Origin: a bacterium
GTDB lineage: Bacteria; Hinthialibacterota; Hinthialibacteria; H5-UNCL2
Length of the DNA: 64,000 nucleotides
Reading direction: 5' to 3'
NCBI GenBank assembly: GCA_015075175.1
Contig: JABTUV010000004.1
Span: 369,039 to 433,038, forward strand
Part shown: positions 52,497 through 62,162 of the stretch, piece by piece
Position numbering within the stretch: the first letter of the stretch is position 1
Layout of the letters: each line of letters begins with the position of its first letter
Notes under the pieces: model-generated
Told to the model about the DNA's origin: nothing
The model's database searches: none
The model's input: only the letters and a program-made list of their open reading frames with translations
Program-made: the position numbers and the translations under genes

Positions 52497-54434
52497 ATGC
52501 CTCGCCATGCCGTCGTTGTCGCCCTTTTCACCTGTGCCGCCGCCGCTTCCGCCCAGTCGCTGGCGCTGCCGGAGTGGCGCCCACCCGCCGGTCTTGCGGG
52601 CGAGAAGTTCGCCCGCGGCGGCACGACCGTGCGCATCTGGGGCGGTGGTCAGGGCCTGGAGCCGGTCCACTTCTCCGAGATGCTTCCCGCTCTGTTCGTA
52701 CGCACCCTGGTCTTCTCCGAATTGGAGCTGCCCGACGGCGGCCTGCGCTGGGTGTTCACCGGACCCCAAGGGGGCTTCTCCGTGTGGGTCGACAAGACTA
52801 AGGTCGCGCTCTACCAGCGCTATTACGACTCCTTTGGACTGTCCGCGGCCCAGAACGCCGAGCGGGAGCGCCGCATGCCGCTCCTGCGCTCCCAGGAGGA
52901 GGAGACTCCCTACACCGGCGCCGTGCGCTCACTCCGCATCACCGTGGACCACGCCCTCGGCCTCACCCTCCACGTCAACGACGTGCAAGTCTTCCGCCAA
53001 ACCTGCCTCCTGACCGTCAGCCGGCACCAGCTGCAATTGACAGGAAGCAATTGCCGCATGACGGGCACGCTGGTCAAGCCCGAAACCGCCCAGGCGCGCG
53101 TCACGCTCGACCCCGCCCAAACCCACCAGACCATGCGCGGTTGGGGCGGCATCACCACGCCCCTGGCCTACCGGCTCCTCTCCCCCGAGGGCAAGCGCCG
53201 CTGGTGGGAGATGGTCTGCGAGTACAACCTGCGCATCCAGCGCGAGTATCCCATCGGCACGCGCCTCTTGCCCAGCATGGACAACTGGGACGACCTCGCC
53301 TACGGCCTGCCGCACTATTACGGCGACAATTTCCCCAACAGCGAAATCAGCGACTTTAACTACATCAAGACCATCCGCTCGCTGGGGGGTGAGGTTTGGT
53401 TCGAGTTCTGGGCGCTGCCGAGTTGGATGAACCAGGTCTATAAAGATAAGGACGGCAATCCCGTCACGGACCGGGAAGGCCGCACGCGCAGCGTGGCCGA
53501 CCCGGAAAAATGGTCCGACGCCATGCTGGCCTACTGCAAGGCGTCGCAGGCCAAGGCGGGCGCGCCGCCCGACGTCATGGGCATCCAGAACGAGGCCGGC
53601 CAGCCCGCCGACATCTGGTACGCCATGGTCCACGCGCTGCGCCGCAAACTGGACGCCGCCGGCTTCTCCAAGGTGAGAATCCACATGGCCGACTCCTCCA
53701 ACCTGGCCGGCGGCATCGAGCGCGCCAAGGTCTTCACCGCCGAGCCGGAAGTCTGGAAACTCATCGACTTCGCCGCCACCCACATGTACGACTACCAGAA
53801 TCATTTCACCGCGCCCGACGACTACGACGCTCTCCTGAAGCAATGGCGCGAACTCACCAAGGATCGCCCGTTTCTTTCCACCGAGCTGTGCATCAACAAC
53901 AGCAATTACCAGATTCAGAGCTATAAAGTGGCCTTGACGATGGGCCAGTTGTACCACAAGAACCTGACGCTGGCGGACGCCTGCGCGATCGCATACTGCT
54001 GGGGGCTTTTGAACGTGGTTCAACCGTCGTTCGGCTGGACGCGGACTTTGTGCGTGATCGACGAGGAGCACGGCTTCGTGCCCAAGGCCGGCAGCCACCA
54101 GTTGCGCGTCTTTGGCGCCTACAGCCGGCGCATCCTGAGGGGCATGGCGCGCATCGGGGCCGAGACCGATCAAGCCGACCTCCTGGTCACCGCTTTTGCC
54201 GGTCCAGGCGACGAGGCGACGGTCGTCCTGCTCAACCGCGGAACCGCGCCGCTGGAGGTCGAAGTCGCCGGCGCTCCCGCCCCCTTCCGTTGGATGGAAA
54301 CCGCCGACCCGTACCACGAAAACCGGGTCGAACCTTACAAGGGCGGTGCTGTCACGGTCGCGCCCGGATCGCTGGTGACGCTGACGAACGTTCCCCTGGG
54401 AGAGTTACCTGCGGGCTTCGACCCCGCCCCCTGA
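52497..54434 (+). CDS. Secreted glycoside hydrolase, GH30-like
   Basis: 645 residues with a signal peptide (VVVALFTCAAAASAQ). A beta-sandwich N-terminal region of ~180 residues precedes a TIM barrel starting near QTMRGWGGITTPLAY, as in clan GH-A enzymes of the GH30 type. The probable acid/base is Glu in MGIQNEAGQP and the nucleophile Glu in FLSTELCINN. GWGG, WALPSWMN and YDYQNHF fit substrate-cleft positions. The C-terminal beta domain contains EATVVLLNRGTAPLEVEV. Expected to attack beta-linked polysaccharide outside the inner membrane; substrate unknown. Confidence 0.72.
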   Translation: MPRHAVVVALFTCAAAASAQSLALPEWRPPAGLAGEKFARGGTTVRIWGGGQGLEPVHFSEMLPALFVRTLVFSELELPDGGLRWVFTGPQGGFSVWVDKTKVALYQRYYDSFGLSAAQNAERERRMPLLRSQEEETPYTGAVRSLRITVDHALGLTLHVNDVQVFRQTCLLTVSRHQLQLTGSNCRMTGTLVKPETAQARVTLDPAQTHQTMRGWGGITTPLAYRLLSPEGKRRWWEMVCEYNLRIQREYPIGTRLLPSMDNWDDLAYGLPHYYGDNFPNSEISDFNYIKTIRSLGGEVWFEFWALPSWMNQVYKDKDGNPVTDREGRTRSVADPEKWSDAMLAYCKASQAKAGAPPDVMGIQNEAGQPADIWYAMVHALRRKLDAAGFSKVRIHMADSSNLAGGIERAKVFTAEPEVWKLIDFAATHMYDYQNHFTAPDDYDALLKQWRELTKDRPFLSTELCINNSNYQIQSYKVALTMGQLYHKNLTLADACAIAYCWGLLNVVQPSFGWTRTLCVIDEEHGFVPKAGSHQLRVFGAYSRRILRGMARIGAETDQADLLVTAFAGPGDEATVVLLNRGTAPLEVEVAGAPAPFRWMETADPYHENRVEPYKGGAVTVAPGSLVTLTNVPLGELPAGFDPAP

Positions 54435-54517
54435 TCGGCTCCGTATCGCTCCCATGGGATGAACCAGACACTTCCCTTCGACGACCGGGAAAGGACCGGT
54501 TCGGGCGCGCTTTGGGG

Positions 54518-54546
54518 TTGCTTTGGGCCGCCCGCGATGGTATAAA
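54518..54546 (+). promoter_or_regulatory. Sigma-70-like promoter for the RRM gene
   Basis: TTGCTT (54518-54523) and TATAAA (54541-54546) are separated by exactly 17 bases. Transcription would start near 54553, giving a leader of about 175 bases before the GTG at 54728. The rest of the 54435-54727 gap holds no gene. Confidence 0.6.
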
Positions 54547-54727
54547 TTCGACAACGCTCATGCCGGATTTTCGGGACGATCGGAAGCCTGCCCCATCACC
54601 ACTCCACCTGGTGGTTTCCGCCGTCACGCCCATCTCCTGGTCCCCCAGTCGCGGAGAAAGAAGCTGAACGAACACACTATGCGCCACGCGCATCAACCAA
54701 CCCCACTGTTTGAGGAGTAGGACGACC

Positions 54728-55024
54728 GTGAAGATCTATGTCGGAAACCTGGCGTACGGCACGACCGAGGCGGACTTGAGGCAGGCGTTTGAGGCCTTCG
54801 GGCAAGTGGAATCGGCCACGATCATCACCGATCGGGAGACGGGGCGCTCGAAAGGATTCGGCTTCGTGGAGATGACGGAAGGAGCGGAAGCGACGGCCGC
54901 CATCAACGCGTTGAACGGGCAGGATTTTCAGGGCCGCACGCTACGCGTGAACGAAGCCCGTCCCAAGACCGAGAGCCGCGGCGGCGGCGGCTTCCGCGAC
55001 CGCTCGCGCCCCCGTCCCTACTGA
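54728..55024 (+). CDS. RNA-binding protein with one RRM domain
   Basis: 98 residues with a GTG start: KIYVGNLAYGTTE (RNP2), GQVESATIITDRETGRSKGFGFVEM (RNP1 RSKGFGFVEM), then a Gly/Arg tail ending RDRSRPRPY. Such small glycine-rich RRM proteins are cold- or stress-responsive RNA chaperones in cyanobacteria and many other phyla. GAGGAG precedes the start. A paralogue lies convergently at 55201-55515; both begin V-K-I-Y-V-G-N from GTG. Confidence 0.92.
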   Translation: MKIYVGNLAYGTTEADLRQAFEAFGQVESATIITDRETGRSKGFGFVEMTEGAEATAAINALNGQDFQGRTLRVNEARPKTESRGGGGFRDRSRPRPY

Positions 55025-55132
55025 GGCGCCTCCCGCTCAATCCAGCGGCGTTCGGGGGCCATGCGGCGCTCGCCTTGGCCCTTCCCACGGGTCCTATGGG
55101 TCCGATAGGTCCTATTTTGTCCCCAAACAACA

Positions 55133-55164
55133 AGGCTCCCCCGCCCCAACCGGCGGGAGAGCCT
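55133..55164. terminator. Hairpin between the convergent RRM genes
   Basis: Near-perfect arms AGGCTCCCCCGCC and CGGCGGGAGAGCCT. Read leftwards the stem is followed by TTGTTGTTTGG, giving a terminator for the minus-strand RRM gene. Rightwards the T-run is weak. Nearby TCCTATGGGTCCGATAGGTC (about 55092-55111) is a repeat-like stretch. Confidence 0.5.
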
Positions 55165-55200
55165 CGCTTAAGGTCCGGTTGACGTTCCTGCGACCGCGTC

Positions 55201-55515
55201 TTACCAGCGGTTGCGGTTCTGGTACCCGCCGCCCCCACCACTGTAACCGCGACCGCCGCCGCCGCGGCTCTCGGTCTTGGGACGGGCCTCGTATACTTTC
55301 AACGCACGCCCATTGTGGTCCTTGCCGTCCAATGCCGCGATGGCCGCTTGGGCCTCGCTCTTGTCCGTCATTTCCACGAACCCGAACCCCTTGGAACGGC
55401 CCGTGTCGCGGTCCATCACGACCGACGCCGAGTCCACCTGCCCGAATGCCTCGAACTTCGCCTTCAGATCCTGGTCGGTCGTCTCATACGGCAAGTTCCC
55501 TACGTAAATCTTCAC
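55201..55515 (-). CDS. RNA-binding protein with one RRM domain, paralogue
   Basis: 104 residues, GTG start at 55515 with GAGGAG upstream. KIYVGNLPYETTDQDL, GRSKGFGFVEMTDKSEAQ, and a tail rich in Gly with Tyr (GGGGRGYSGGGGGYQNRNRW). About two-thirds identical in pattern to the convergent paralogue at 54728. A longer form starting upstream lacks conservation. Likely RNA chaperone. Confidence 0.92.
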   Translation of the reverse strand: MKIYVGNLPYETTDQDLKAKFEAFGQVDSASVVMDRDTGRSKGFGFVEMTDKSEAQAAIAALDGKDHNGRALKVYEARPKTESRGGGGRGYSGGGGGYQNRNRW

Positions 55516-55738
55516 AATACGACTCCTCTGACTGGGTTGCGCCATGAGCGCAACCAAAATGGTAGTTCCAGACTTGTTCGAAGCGAATAGACCATGGACG
55601 TGCGAGCAGGTAAGACAGTCAAGCGGAATCCCGTGGCAATCGATCTCGCAAGGTCCGAACTTTGACGCCGGAGCGCCAAGTACGACTATGCCAGTGGAAA
55701 AACGAAAATCAAGACAAATCTTTCATGCCTGTAAAAAT

Positions 55739-56746
55739 TTATCTGGGTCTGAGCAACAGCTCCAGGAACCGGCGTTCCTCGCCGTCCCACTGCTGGAACA
55801 GCCGGCGGCGCGTCAAGTCAAACGAGCGGCGGGGTTGCTGGTCCGGCGCCCCGCGCTGGGCGCCATTGTGAAAGCACCAGCCGGCGGCCCCGCCCGCCCG
55901 GGCGCCTTCCAGGTCGGTCAAGAAGTCCTCCGCTTTCGGCTGCCACTCCCCGTAACCGCGCCGGAATGGCTCCTGCAGGTGGATGGGGACCGTCCGACCC
56001 CGTTCCTCCATCCAGCCGGCCAATTGGCGGACTCGACCCGCCGTCTGGCCGGGAGATGCGGCGTTGCGAGGCAGATGCGGGGAGACAAAGTCCAGCTTCG
56101 CTCTACCAAGGTACTCGTCCAGATCGTCCTGTTTGGGCGCCCCCGAGGCCGTCACCAGCCTGTCGGGGTCCAGCTCCTTCACCCGATCCCGCAACCGCCG
56201 CAACTCCTCAAAAGAGACAAACCGCGCGTCGCGGATGTCCCGTTCGTTGGCCAGATCCAGATACCAGTTGCGATGCGACCGCAGCGCGAGGACGATCGTC
56301 TCGACCGCCCGCAGGTGCGAGGCGAGGTCGGGCAACATGCGCTGCGCGTCCTCGGAGCGATGGCGATGCAGCGTGACATCGACGACGAAGTTCCGACGGT
56401 CGCATTCGCCGACCAGCCAAACCAGCCGGTCCAGGTAGGGCTGCCGGGGTCGGCCGTCCGGCGTAAGCGCCGCCACGTTGACGAAATTGAGCCAGGTCGC
56501 CCAGACGCGCATCCAATTGAAGCCGAGGCGCTGCAGGTCGTCCAAGTCGGCCAAGAGGGTCTCGCGGCTGGCGCCCAGTCCGCCGTAATAGCTGACTCCC
56601 AAAAGGAAGGTGGGAGTTCCATTGACAACAAAACGCCCGCCGGAGACGGATAGCGTCGTCTCCGCGCGGGCGCACCAATTCACAGCCATCAACAGGGCAA
56701 CGATGGTCGCTCGTCGTACCACCTTCAGCTCTCCCCGGCGCAGCAT
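55739..56746 (-). CDS. Secreted cellulase-superfamily TIM-barrel hydrolase, GH5-like
   Basis: 335 residues with a signal peptide (RRATIVALLMAVNWCARA). GGRFVVNGTPTFLLGVSYYGG is the common entry motif of GH5/GH-A barrels; GFNWMRVWATW follows; the probable acid/base is Glu in YLDLANERDIRD; a later Glu in PIHLQEPFRRG may be the nucleophile. Spacing is shorter than many GH5 enzymes, so assignment is to the clan rather than a subfamily. Substrate unknown. Confidence 0.65.
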   Translation of the reverse strand: MLRRGELKVVRRATIVALLMAVNWCARAETTLSVSGGRFVVNGTPTFLLGVSYYGGLGASRETLLADLDDLQRLGFNWMRVWATWLNFVNVAALTPDGRPRQPYLDRLVWLVGECDRRNFVVDVTLHRHRSEDAQRMLPDLASHLRAVETIVLALRSHRNWYLDLANERDIRDARFVSFEELRRLRDRVKELDPDRLVTASGAPKQDDLDEYLGRAKLDFVSPHLPRNAASPGQTAGRVRQLAGWMEERGRTVPIHLQEPFRRGYGEWQPKAEDFLTDLEGARAGGAAGWCFHNGAQRGAPDQQPRRSFDLTRRRLFQQWDGEERRFLELLLRPR

Positions 56747-56792
56747 CGGGCTGACGTTGAAATCTACGAACCGAAAGGCCCTCCCGTAACGC

Positions 56793-56863
56793 CGTAGGGT
56801 GGGTTCTACCCACCACTCCCTACTACCGTCCCCGGCCGGTTGGTGGGTGGAACCTACCCTACG
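56793..56863. repeat. GTAGGGTGGG-type palindrome, copies 2 and 3 in inverted arrangement
   Basis: Arms 56793-56815 and 56841-56863 differ from perfect complements at two positions. It lies between the GH5-like gene and the lectin gene and overlaps the lectin gene's last codons. Confidence 0.75.
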
Positions 56864-57795
56864 GTTCCCCGTGCCAGGCCTCCACGAGAAGGACCAGGCC
56901 CATCGCCTCCCTGGGAAACCGGGGTTCTGCGCGAATCACGGCCTTACTCCTGGCGCGTTCCACGCCCCCGTTGGGGTCCTCGGCGACCGCAATATTGCGA
57001 TAGACGCGGCCCGCCTCCTCCCACGAACCCGCAAAAAGAAACGCATCGCGGAAATCAACCTGACCATCGCCGGTGAAATCGGGTCCGGGCGCCGCCGGTA
57101 GGGTGGGTTCCACCCACCCCGCAAGCGAGCCCGACTCCGGCAGGCCGGCAGCGATCAGCCCCTCCCGCCCGCCGTCGGACTCGTCGCTCCACCGCAGCGT
57201 AACCGCAACCGGATCGCCATCGGGATCCACCACCTGCCACTCGATCACGACCCCGTCGAACGCGACAACCTCCCCGCCCGCCGGCGCCAGGAGCGCCACT
57301 TGCGGGAAACGATTGACCACTTCACCCGCTGTATTGGAGAGACCGCTGTCCACGTCCGCGATCATTTCCACGGGAGCGTCGAACTCAATCAGGGGATACA
57401 TCCGAACGCTGTGGTGCATGTCGTTCCATCGGCCCTGGTGGTACCTGAGCGTGCGCAACTCCAAGGCGTCCTCTTCCGAGGGGAAGTCATCCGGCTCGCG
57501 CGCGTCCCAGTTGGTGAACTCCCAGGGTTCGCCGGTAGTCCATCGGCCTTCGCCGAGCCGGGGCGCCGGCGGCCCAGGCGCGGCCGGCCTCCCAATCCCG
57601 CGAAAATCGCCCCAAGGCGTACCAGTGTCCGTTGAGCGGACACTGCAGCGCCGGGCCGGTAAACTCGGTCTCACTCGGATACGTGATGATGAGCTGGGCC
57701 CCGGTCGGCGGAACCACCCCGACCAGGACGATTCCCCCCAGGCTCAAGAGGCACAGGCAGCGGCAAAGATGCGTTTGAAGATTTCCCTCGTCCAT
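56859..57795 (-). CDS. Secreted C-type-lectin-like protein, frame-broken and internally shortened
   Basis: Begins MDEGNLQTHLCRCLCLLSLGG (signal peptide) at ATG 57795, then NGHWYALGRFSRDWEAGRAWA, the start of a C-type lectin domain. The frame changes near 57570 and continues RWTTGEPWEFTNWDAREPDDF and ELRTLRYHQGRWNDM, the end of such a domain; the middle ~25 residues (the usual LATI...WIGL part) seem absent. Then an Ig-like segment, a dockerin-type loop DFTGDGQVDFRDAFLFAGSW, and the end AWHGEP. A repeat copy (57098-57118) is read through in frame as GWVEPTL. Probably a decayed or recombined surface protein. Confidence 0.65.
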
Positions 57796-58039
57796 CGCAT
57801 CCTCCAAAATCGTTATCATCTCTATCCGAACTCATGCGTGAATTACGGGCGACCATTCCGACCGCCCCCGGAGGACAGGAGCGAAAGACCACTCGACAGG
57901 GCGAGCTTTTCCGTTGATTCCGGTTGTTAAAACGGATACATTCGACGGTCCTTAACCCAGGGATGGCTTGAAGTTATGCCACGTTCACGGCCGCCCTGGG
58001 GGCGTCCCGATCCCAAGTGAGGCGTATCCCGCGGCGATT

Positions 58040-61000
58040 ATGAGACTTTGGCGACAACTACCATCTGATCTTTGCCGGCATCGAGCGATTCTGCGCGACC
58101 GGAGCCTGTCGGATCCCCAATTCGTCCTGTTTCTCGTCAGTACCACGGCGGCGTTTGCGGGCCTCTCGTGGCTGGCGGGGCGGCGGGCGCTGGCCCGCCT
58201 CCTGCCCCGCCTCCTCATCTTGACCGCGCTCGTGCTCGTGCCGCTCATCTTCTACCGCTTCAACTGGCAAAGCTACCTTCCCCCCAAGATTCTGGTCCTG
58301 CATTTCCTGAGCCGCCATGCTCTTCGCCGTCTATCTTCTCTCCGGCCAGTGGCGGAAACCCATCCGCAACCCGGCCCTCATCCCCCTGGCCGTGCTCTTC
58401 CTGACCTGGTGCCTTTCTTCGTTGCGGGCCGCCAACATGGCCGAATCGGTCTCGCTCCTCATCAACTACAGCGTCTTTTTCGTGTTCATGCTCATGTGTT
58501 TCACTACGCCCGCGCCATTCACTTTCTGCGCCTGTGCGTGAACCTGTCCTGCGTCACCCAGATCGCGATGTCGATTTTCGGGATGATGCAGATTTCCCGC
58601 AAGATACCCGAGAAATACGTCTTCACCCACGACCAGGCGGTCTCCACCATCGGCAACGTGAACTTCTGCTCCTACTACCTGGACGTGGTGCTTCCGGTGG
58701 CGGGGGCGCTCCTTATTTACAACTTCATGCGCTATCGCCGCACTTGGATGTTCGCCCTGATCGCCGCCGTGGAGGTGGTGCTCTACAACTACGTGTTTTA
58801 CGAGATCGGCGACTTCCCGCGCTTCATTGCGGGCACGCTGGTGGCCTACCTGCTCCTGTCGGCGATGGAGTGGATCGCGCTCAGCATGGCCGACCGCAGC
58901 GGGCAGTTGTCGCTGCCGGCGTTTCTGACCACCAAGCTTTACGTGTATTCGCTCCTGTTCGGCTTCTTGCACCTATTCGTGATCGACTCGCGCGGCAGCC
59001 ACGTCGGCGTCTTGACGTGCCTGGTGGCCATGATCTCGACCTGGGCGTATTTCCAGGGGGCGTTCGACCTGACGCGCCTCTTCCAGCGCAAGGAGCACTT
59101 CAGCGGCACGCCCTCCGAGGCAAAGTTCAACTGGCGGGTATCGTGGACCTTGATCTCGCTCCTGATCGGCTGCGTGGTCGTCGCGGGCGTGGTCATCACC
59201 GTCGCCGGCTACGGAGACTCCAAGCTGGGCAACCGCTGGCTGACGGCGGCCAAGGATCCCATCGTCAACTGGATGCCGCAGTGGTTCTTTTACTTCTCCG
59301 GATACCTTTTCAACATTTTCGCCATCGGACTCTTGCTCGTGGCGGTCCTGATCGCGTGGGCGCTGGTGACGTGGGTCTTCAAACAGCCGGGATACGCGGC
59401 AGCAAGCAGCCGCACTCCAGAGGAGCCGGGCGAGAACCGTGGGCGGTTTTCGCAGACGGATCGAACCATCGCCACCGCATGGGCCGTTTCGTTCGGAGTG
59501 GCGCTCTTGGTGGGCGCGGGTCTGATCTATCTCACCTACCAGGGCAACGCGCGTGTGACGGAACTCCACCTGGAGCAGGGCTACGAATTGAACTCCACGC
59601 TTCCCACCGGCGAGACCGTGGCCCTGCCAGGTTGGCTTGACTTCTGGAGCTCGCTGGAGGCCATCAAGTCCCACGGCCTCTTCCGCGGCATGGCGCTGGC
59701 AGCCTTGATTCTGGGTGGGTTGGCGGCTCTGCTCTTTCTGGCCGCCCTCGTGCCCATGGAATACACCCCCGAAAACCTCCGGCGCACCACCGTCCTGCTT
59801 CTCATCTCCGCCGGTCTGGCGGTGTTATGCGTGCTCGCCATGCCGCTCGCGCTGGCCTATCGGCTGGCCTTCGCCGTGCTGCTCGTCAGCTTCTACCTGA
59901 TCCTTTACAACGCCGTGCGCCACGTCAGCCTGCGCCGCGTGGAGGAATCCACCACCAGCCACTGGCTGGGCATGACCGCCCTCAACACCCTTCTGCCCAT
60001 GCTCCTCCTCGTCATCGCCCTCGGCTTCCACCATCCCACCATCCTCAACATCTGGCGCGGCAAGCTGAAGGACTTCTCCAGCACCGACCTGAACACGATC
60101 CTGTTCCGCTTTGAAATCTGGAAGAAGACCAGTCGCATGATCTTCGACTGCGACGCGGCGGGCGTCACCGACTTCGCCAACAACAACTTTCTCTTCGGCA
60201 TCGGGGCGGGCAACTTCAAGGTGATCGAACTCTGGTTCACGGCTCTGCCCGAGAACCGCGTGCTGGGCAAGGAGGTGCTGGCGCGCGACCCTCACAGCTA
60301 TTATTTCCTGGTCGCGTCCGAGGCGGGCGTATTCGGCGTGATCGCCATGTTCTGGCTGTTTCTTGTCATCGGTTGGACCATGATCCGGTATCTCCAATGG
60401 TCCAGCCGGCAGGTGCAACGGGTGCGGCTGGCGCCCGAGCACAAGCGCATGCCGAGAGTGATCCATCAGTATAGCTTGCTCTTTTACCTGATGTGGGGCT
60501 TCTTCGGGGCCTTCATGGCGACGGTCGCCCACTGCGCGTTCGAGTTCAACTGGACGCAGCCGGCGTCGGCGACGCTGATCTACTTCACCGCGGCGGCGGC
60601 CTTGGGGCTGTCGCAGGCCAGTTGGCGCAAGGAACGCGAGGCCATCGTGTTCGAGTCGGCCCGGCAACAGTACTTGAAGGAGTCGCCCTATACCGACGCG
60701 CAGCAGCGCGCGGCCGCGGCGATGGAGAAGGGCGACCCGTTCGACGCTTTCGCCGCCCGCATGGCGCCGCGCGCCGGCCTGGCCAGCCTGGTCGCCCTGC
60801 TCCTGGTGGTCGCCCTGTTCCATACCGGCGCGCGCCACTTCATGGGCGAGAACTATCTCAAGTGGGGCATGATCTTCCAGGAGACCGATACGGACGGCAA
60901 TCCCAACGACGGCCTGATGCTGCGCTACTACACCGACATGTTCCGCTCCTTCCGCCGGGCCATCGAGCTGTGGCCGCAGCAAATGGAGATTTTCTACATC

Positions 61001-61975
61001 CTGGGCCGCTATCACATCGACATCGCGCACGACATCGAGTCGATGATCCGCATCCAGGACTCCACCCAGCAGGCCCAGCGCGTCAACTGGGCGCGCCTAG
61101 CGGGCCTGGACGTCACCGTCGAAGGTTTGGAGAGGTCCATGGAGAAGTACCTCCTGGAAGGAGCGCGCACCCACTTCGTGGACATCTACATGAACCCCAA
61201 CTACAAGTGGGCGCACAACAACCAGGGCGTGACCATGGACATGCTGGGGCGGCTGACGCGCGACCCCAACTCACTGGCGTTCGAGGTGGCGCGGCAGGCC
61301 TATGAGCGCGCGCTGATCATCGACACCGAGCAGATTTACGCGCTCTTCAACCTGGGACTGGGTTACATGCGGCGGGCGCGCTCGACCGGCAACACGGACG
61401 ACTGGCAGAAGGCCATTGATCTGTTGGAGCGCGCCTCGCTGGTGGATCCGTCCAAGCCGGAGACCTTCAGCGAGCTGGCCAGCGCCTACGCCAACACCGG
61501 CCAGTACGCCAAGGCCCAAGAGACGCTCCTGCGCTGGGGTCAATGGGCGCGGGAGAACGTGGCCAAGCGGCCCCGCGATGTGCTCTCCTGGAGCAACGCC
61601 GATATCCTGCTCCGCATCGCCAAGCTGGAGTTGCAGTCCGGCCGTTACCGCCTGGCCTCGCAATACCTGGACATGCTGGAGAAGATCGCTCCCGGCGATC
61701 CCGAGGTCGGGGAACTGCGCGCCGAAGTCGTGTATCTGCTGGGTGATTACGGGCGGGCCAAGGGGCTGCTGGAAGAACGGGTCAAGAAGAACCCTACCGC
61801 CGAACTCCACTACCGCCTGGCGACCTGCCTGGTCAAGCTGGAGGATTACTTCGAGGCCAGCCTCTCGCTGCAACGCGCCTTCTCGGCCAATCCGGCGCTG
61901 AAACAGCAATTTCGGACCGATCCGAACTTTGACGCGGTGAGGGAGAAACCGGAGTTCAAGCGCCTGCTGGAATAG
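58040..61975 (+). CDS. O-antigen ligase-like membrane protein with TPR domain
   Basis: 1,311 residues from ATG 58040. The N-terminal ~900 residues are multi-spanning, with an O-antigen polymerase/ligase (Wzy_C) core: FLFGIGAGNFKVIELWF and DPHSYYFLVASEAGVFGVIAMFW, the conserved periplasmic loop and following helix. Residues ~960-1,311 hold TPR repeats (LFNLGLGYMRRARSTGN, SKPETFSELASAYANTGQYAKAQ, ELRAEVVYLLGDYGRAKG). Between ~58312 and ~58500 the coding signal moves to another frame (AVYLLSGQWRKPIRN, LSSLRAANMAESVSLLINY) and returns, so two compensating indels are needed. Expected to join or polymerise surface polysaccharide in the inner membrane. Confidence 0.82.
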   Translation: MRLWRQLPSDLCRHRAILRDRSLSDPQFVLFLVSTTAAFAGLSWLAGRRALARLLPRLLILTALVLVPLIFYRFNWQSYLPPKILVLHFLSRHALRRLSSLRPVAETHPQPGPHPPGRALPDLVPFFVAGRQHGRIGLAPHQLQRLFRVHAHVFHYARAIHFLRLCVNLSCVTQIAMSIFGMMQISRKIPEKYVFTHDQAVSTIGNVNFCSYYLDVVLPVAGALLIYNFMRYRRTWMFALIAAVEVVLYNYVFYEIGDFPRFIAGTLVAYLLLSAMEWIALSMADRSGQLSLPAFLTTKLYVYSLLFGFLHLFVIDSRGSHVGVLTCLVAMISTWAYFQGAFDLTRLFQRKEHFSGTPSEAKFNWRVSWTLISLLIGCVVVAGVVITVAGYGDSKLGNRWLTAAKDPIVNWMPQWFFYFSGYLFNIFAIGLLLVAVLIAWALVTWVFKQPGYAAASSRTPEEPGENRGRFSQTDRTIATAWAVSFGVALLVGAGLIYLTYQGNARVTELHLEQGYELNSTLPTGETVALPGWLDFWSSLEAIKSHGLFRGMALAALILGGLAALLFLAALVPMEYTPENLRRTTVLLLISAGLAVLCVLAMPLALAYRLAFAVLLVSFYLILYNAVRHVSLRRVEESTTSHWLGMTALNTLLPMLLLVIALGFHHPTILNIWRGKLKDFSSTDLNTILFRFEIWKKTSRMIFDCDAAGVTDFANNNFLFGIGAGNFKVIELWFTALPENRVLGKEVLARDPHSYYFLVASEAGVFGVIAMFWLFLVIGWTMIRYLQWSSRQVQRVRLAPEHKRMPRVIHQYSLLFYLMWGFFGAFMATVAHCAFEFNWTQPASATLIYFTAAAALGLSQASWRKEREAIVFESARQQYLKESPYTDAQQRAAAAMEKGDPFDAFAARMAPRAGLASLVALLLVVALFHTGARHFMGENYLKWGMIFQETDTDGNPNDGLMLRYYTDMFRSFRRAIELWPQQMEIFYILGRYHIDIAHDIESMIRIQDSTQQAQRVNWARLAGLDVTVEGLERSMEKYLLEGARTHFVDIYMNPNYKWAHNNQGVTMDMLGRLTRDPNSLAFEVARQAYERALIIDTEQIYALFNLGLGYMRRARSTGNTDDWQKAIDLLERASLVDPSKPETFSELASAYANTGQYAKAQETLLRWGQWARENVAKRPRDVLSWSNADILLRIAKLELQSGRYRLASQYLDMLEKIAPGDPEVGELRAEVVYLLGDYGRAKGLLEERVKKNPTAELHYRLATCLVKLEDYFEASLSLQRAFSANPALKQQFRTDPNFDAVREKPEFKRLLE

Positions 61976-62043
61976 CCGCCCGCTTGTACTCTCAATCCTA
62001 ATCGTGATCTTGCTCGTGCTCGATTACGAGCAAGCTCACCCGG

Positions 62044-62127
62044 CTGTCATTTCGACCGAAGAAAGAAACCTTTCCCCCAATGACGGCGGCGAAGACGGCA
62101 GGACTTCTCCCTTCGGTCGAAATGACA
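62044..62127. repeat. Interspersed palindrome, TGTCATTTCGACCGAAG family, copy 5
   Basis: Arms near 62044-62071 and 62104-62127 are imperfect (GAAAGAAACC replaces GGGAGAAATC on the left). Flanked by the palindrome CGATTACGAATCGTAATCG (62137-62155), similar to sequence at 13626-13650. It lies between the ligase gene and the fucosidase gene. Confidence 0.75.
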
Positions 62128-62162
62128 AGGAAGTACGATTACGAATCGTAATCGCATCGACC

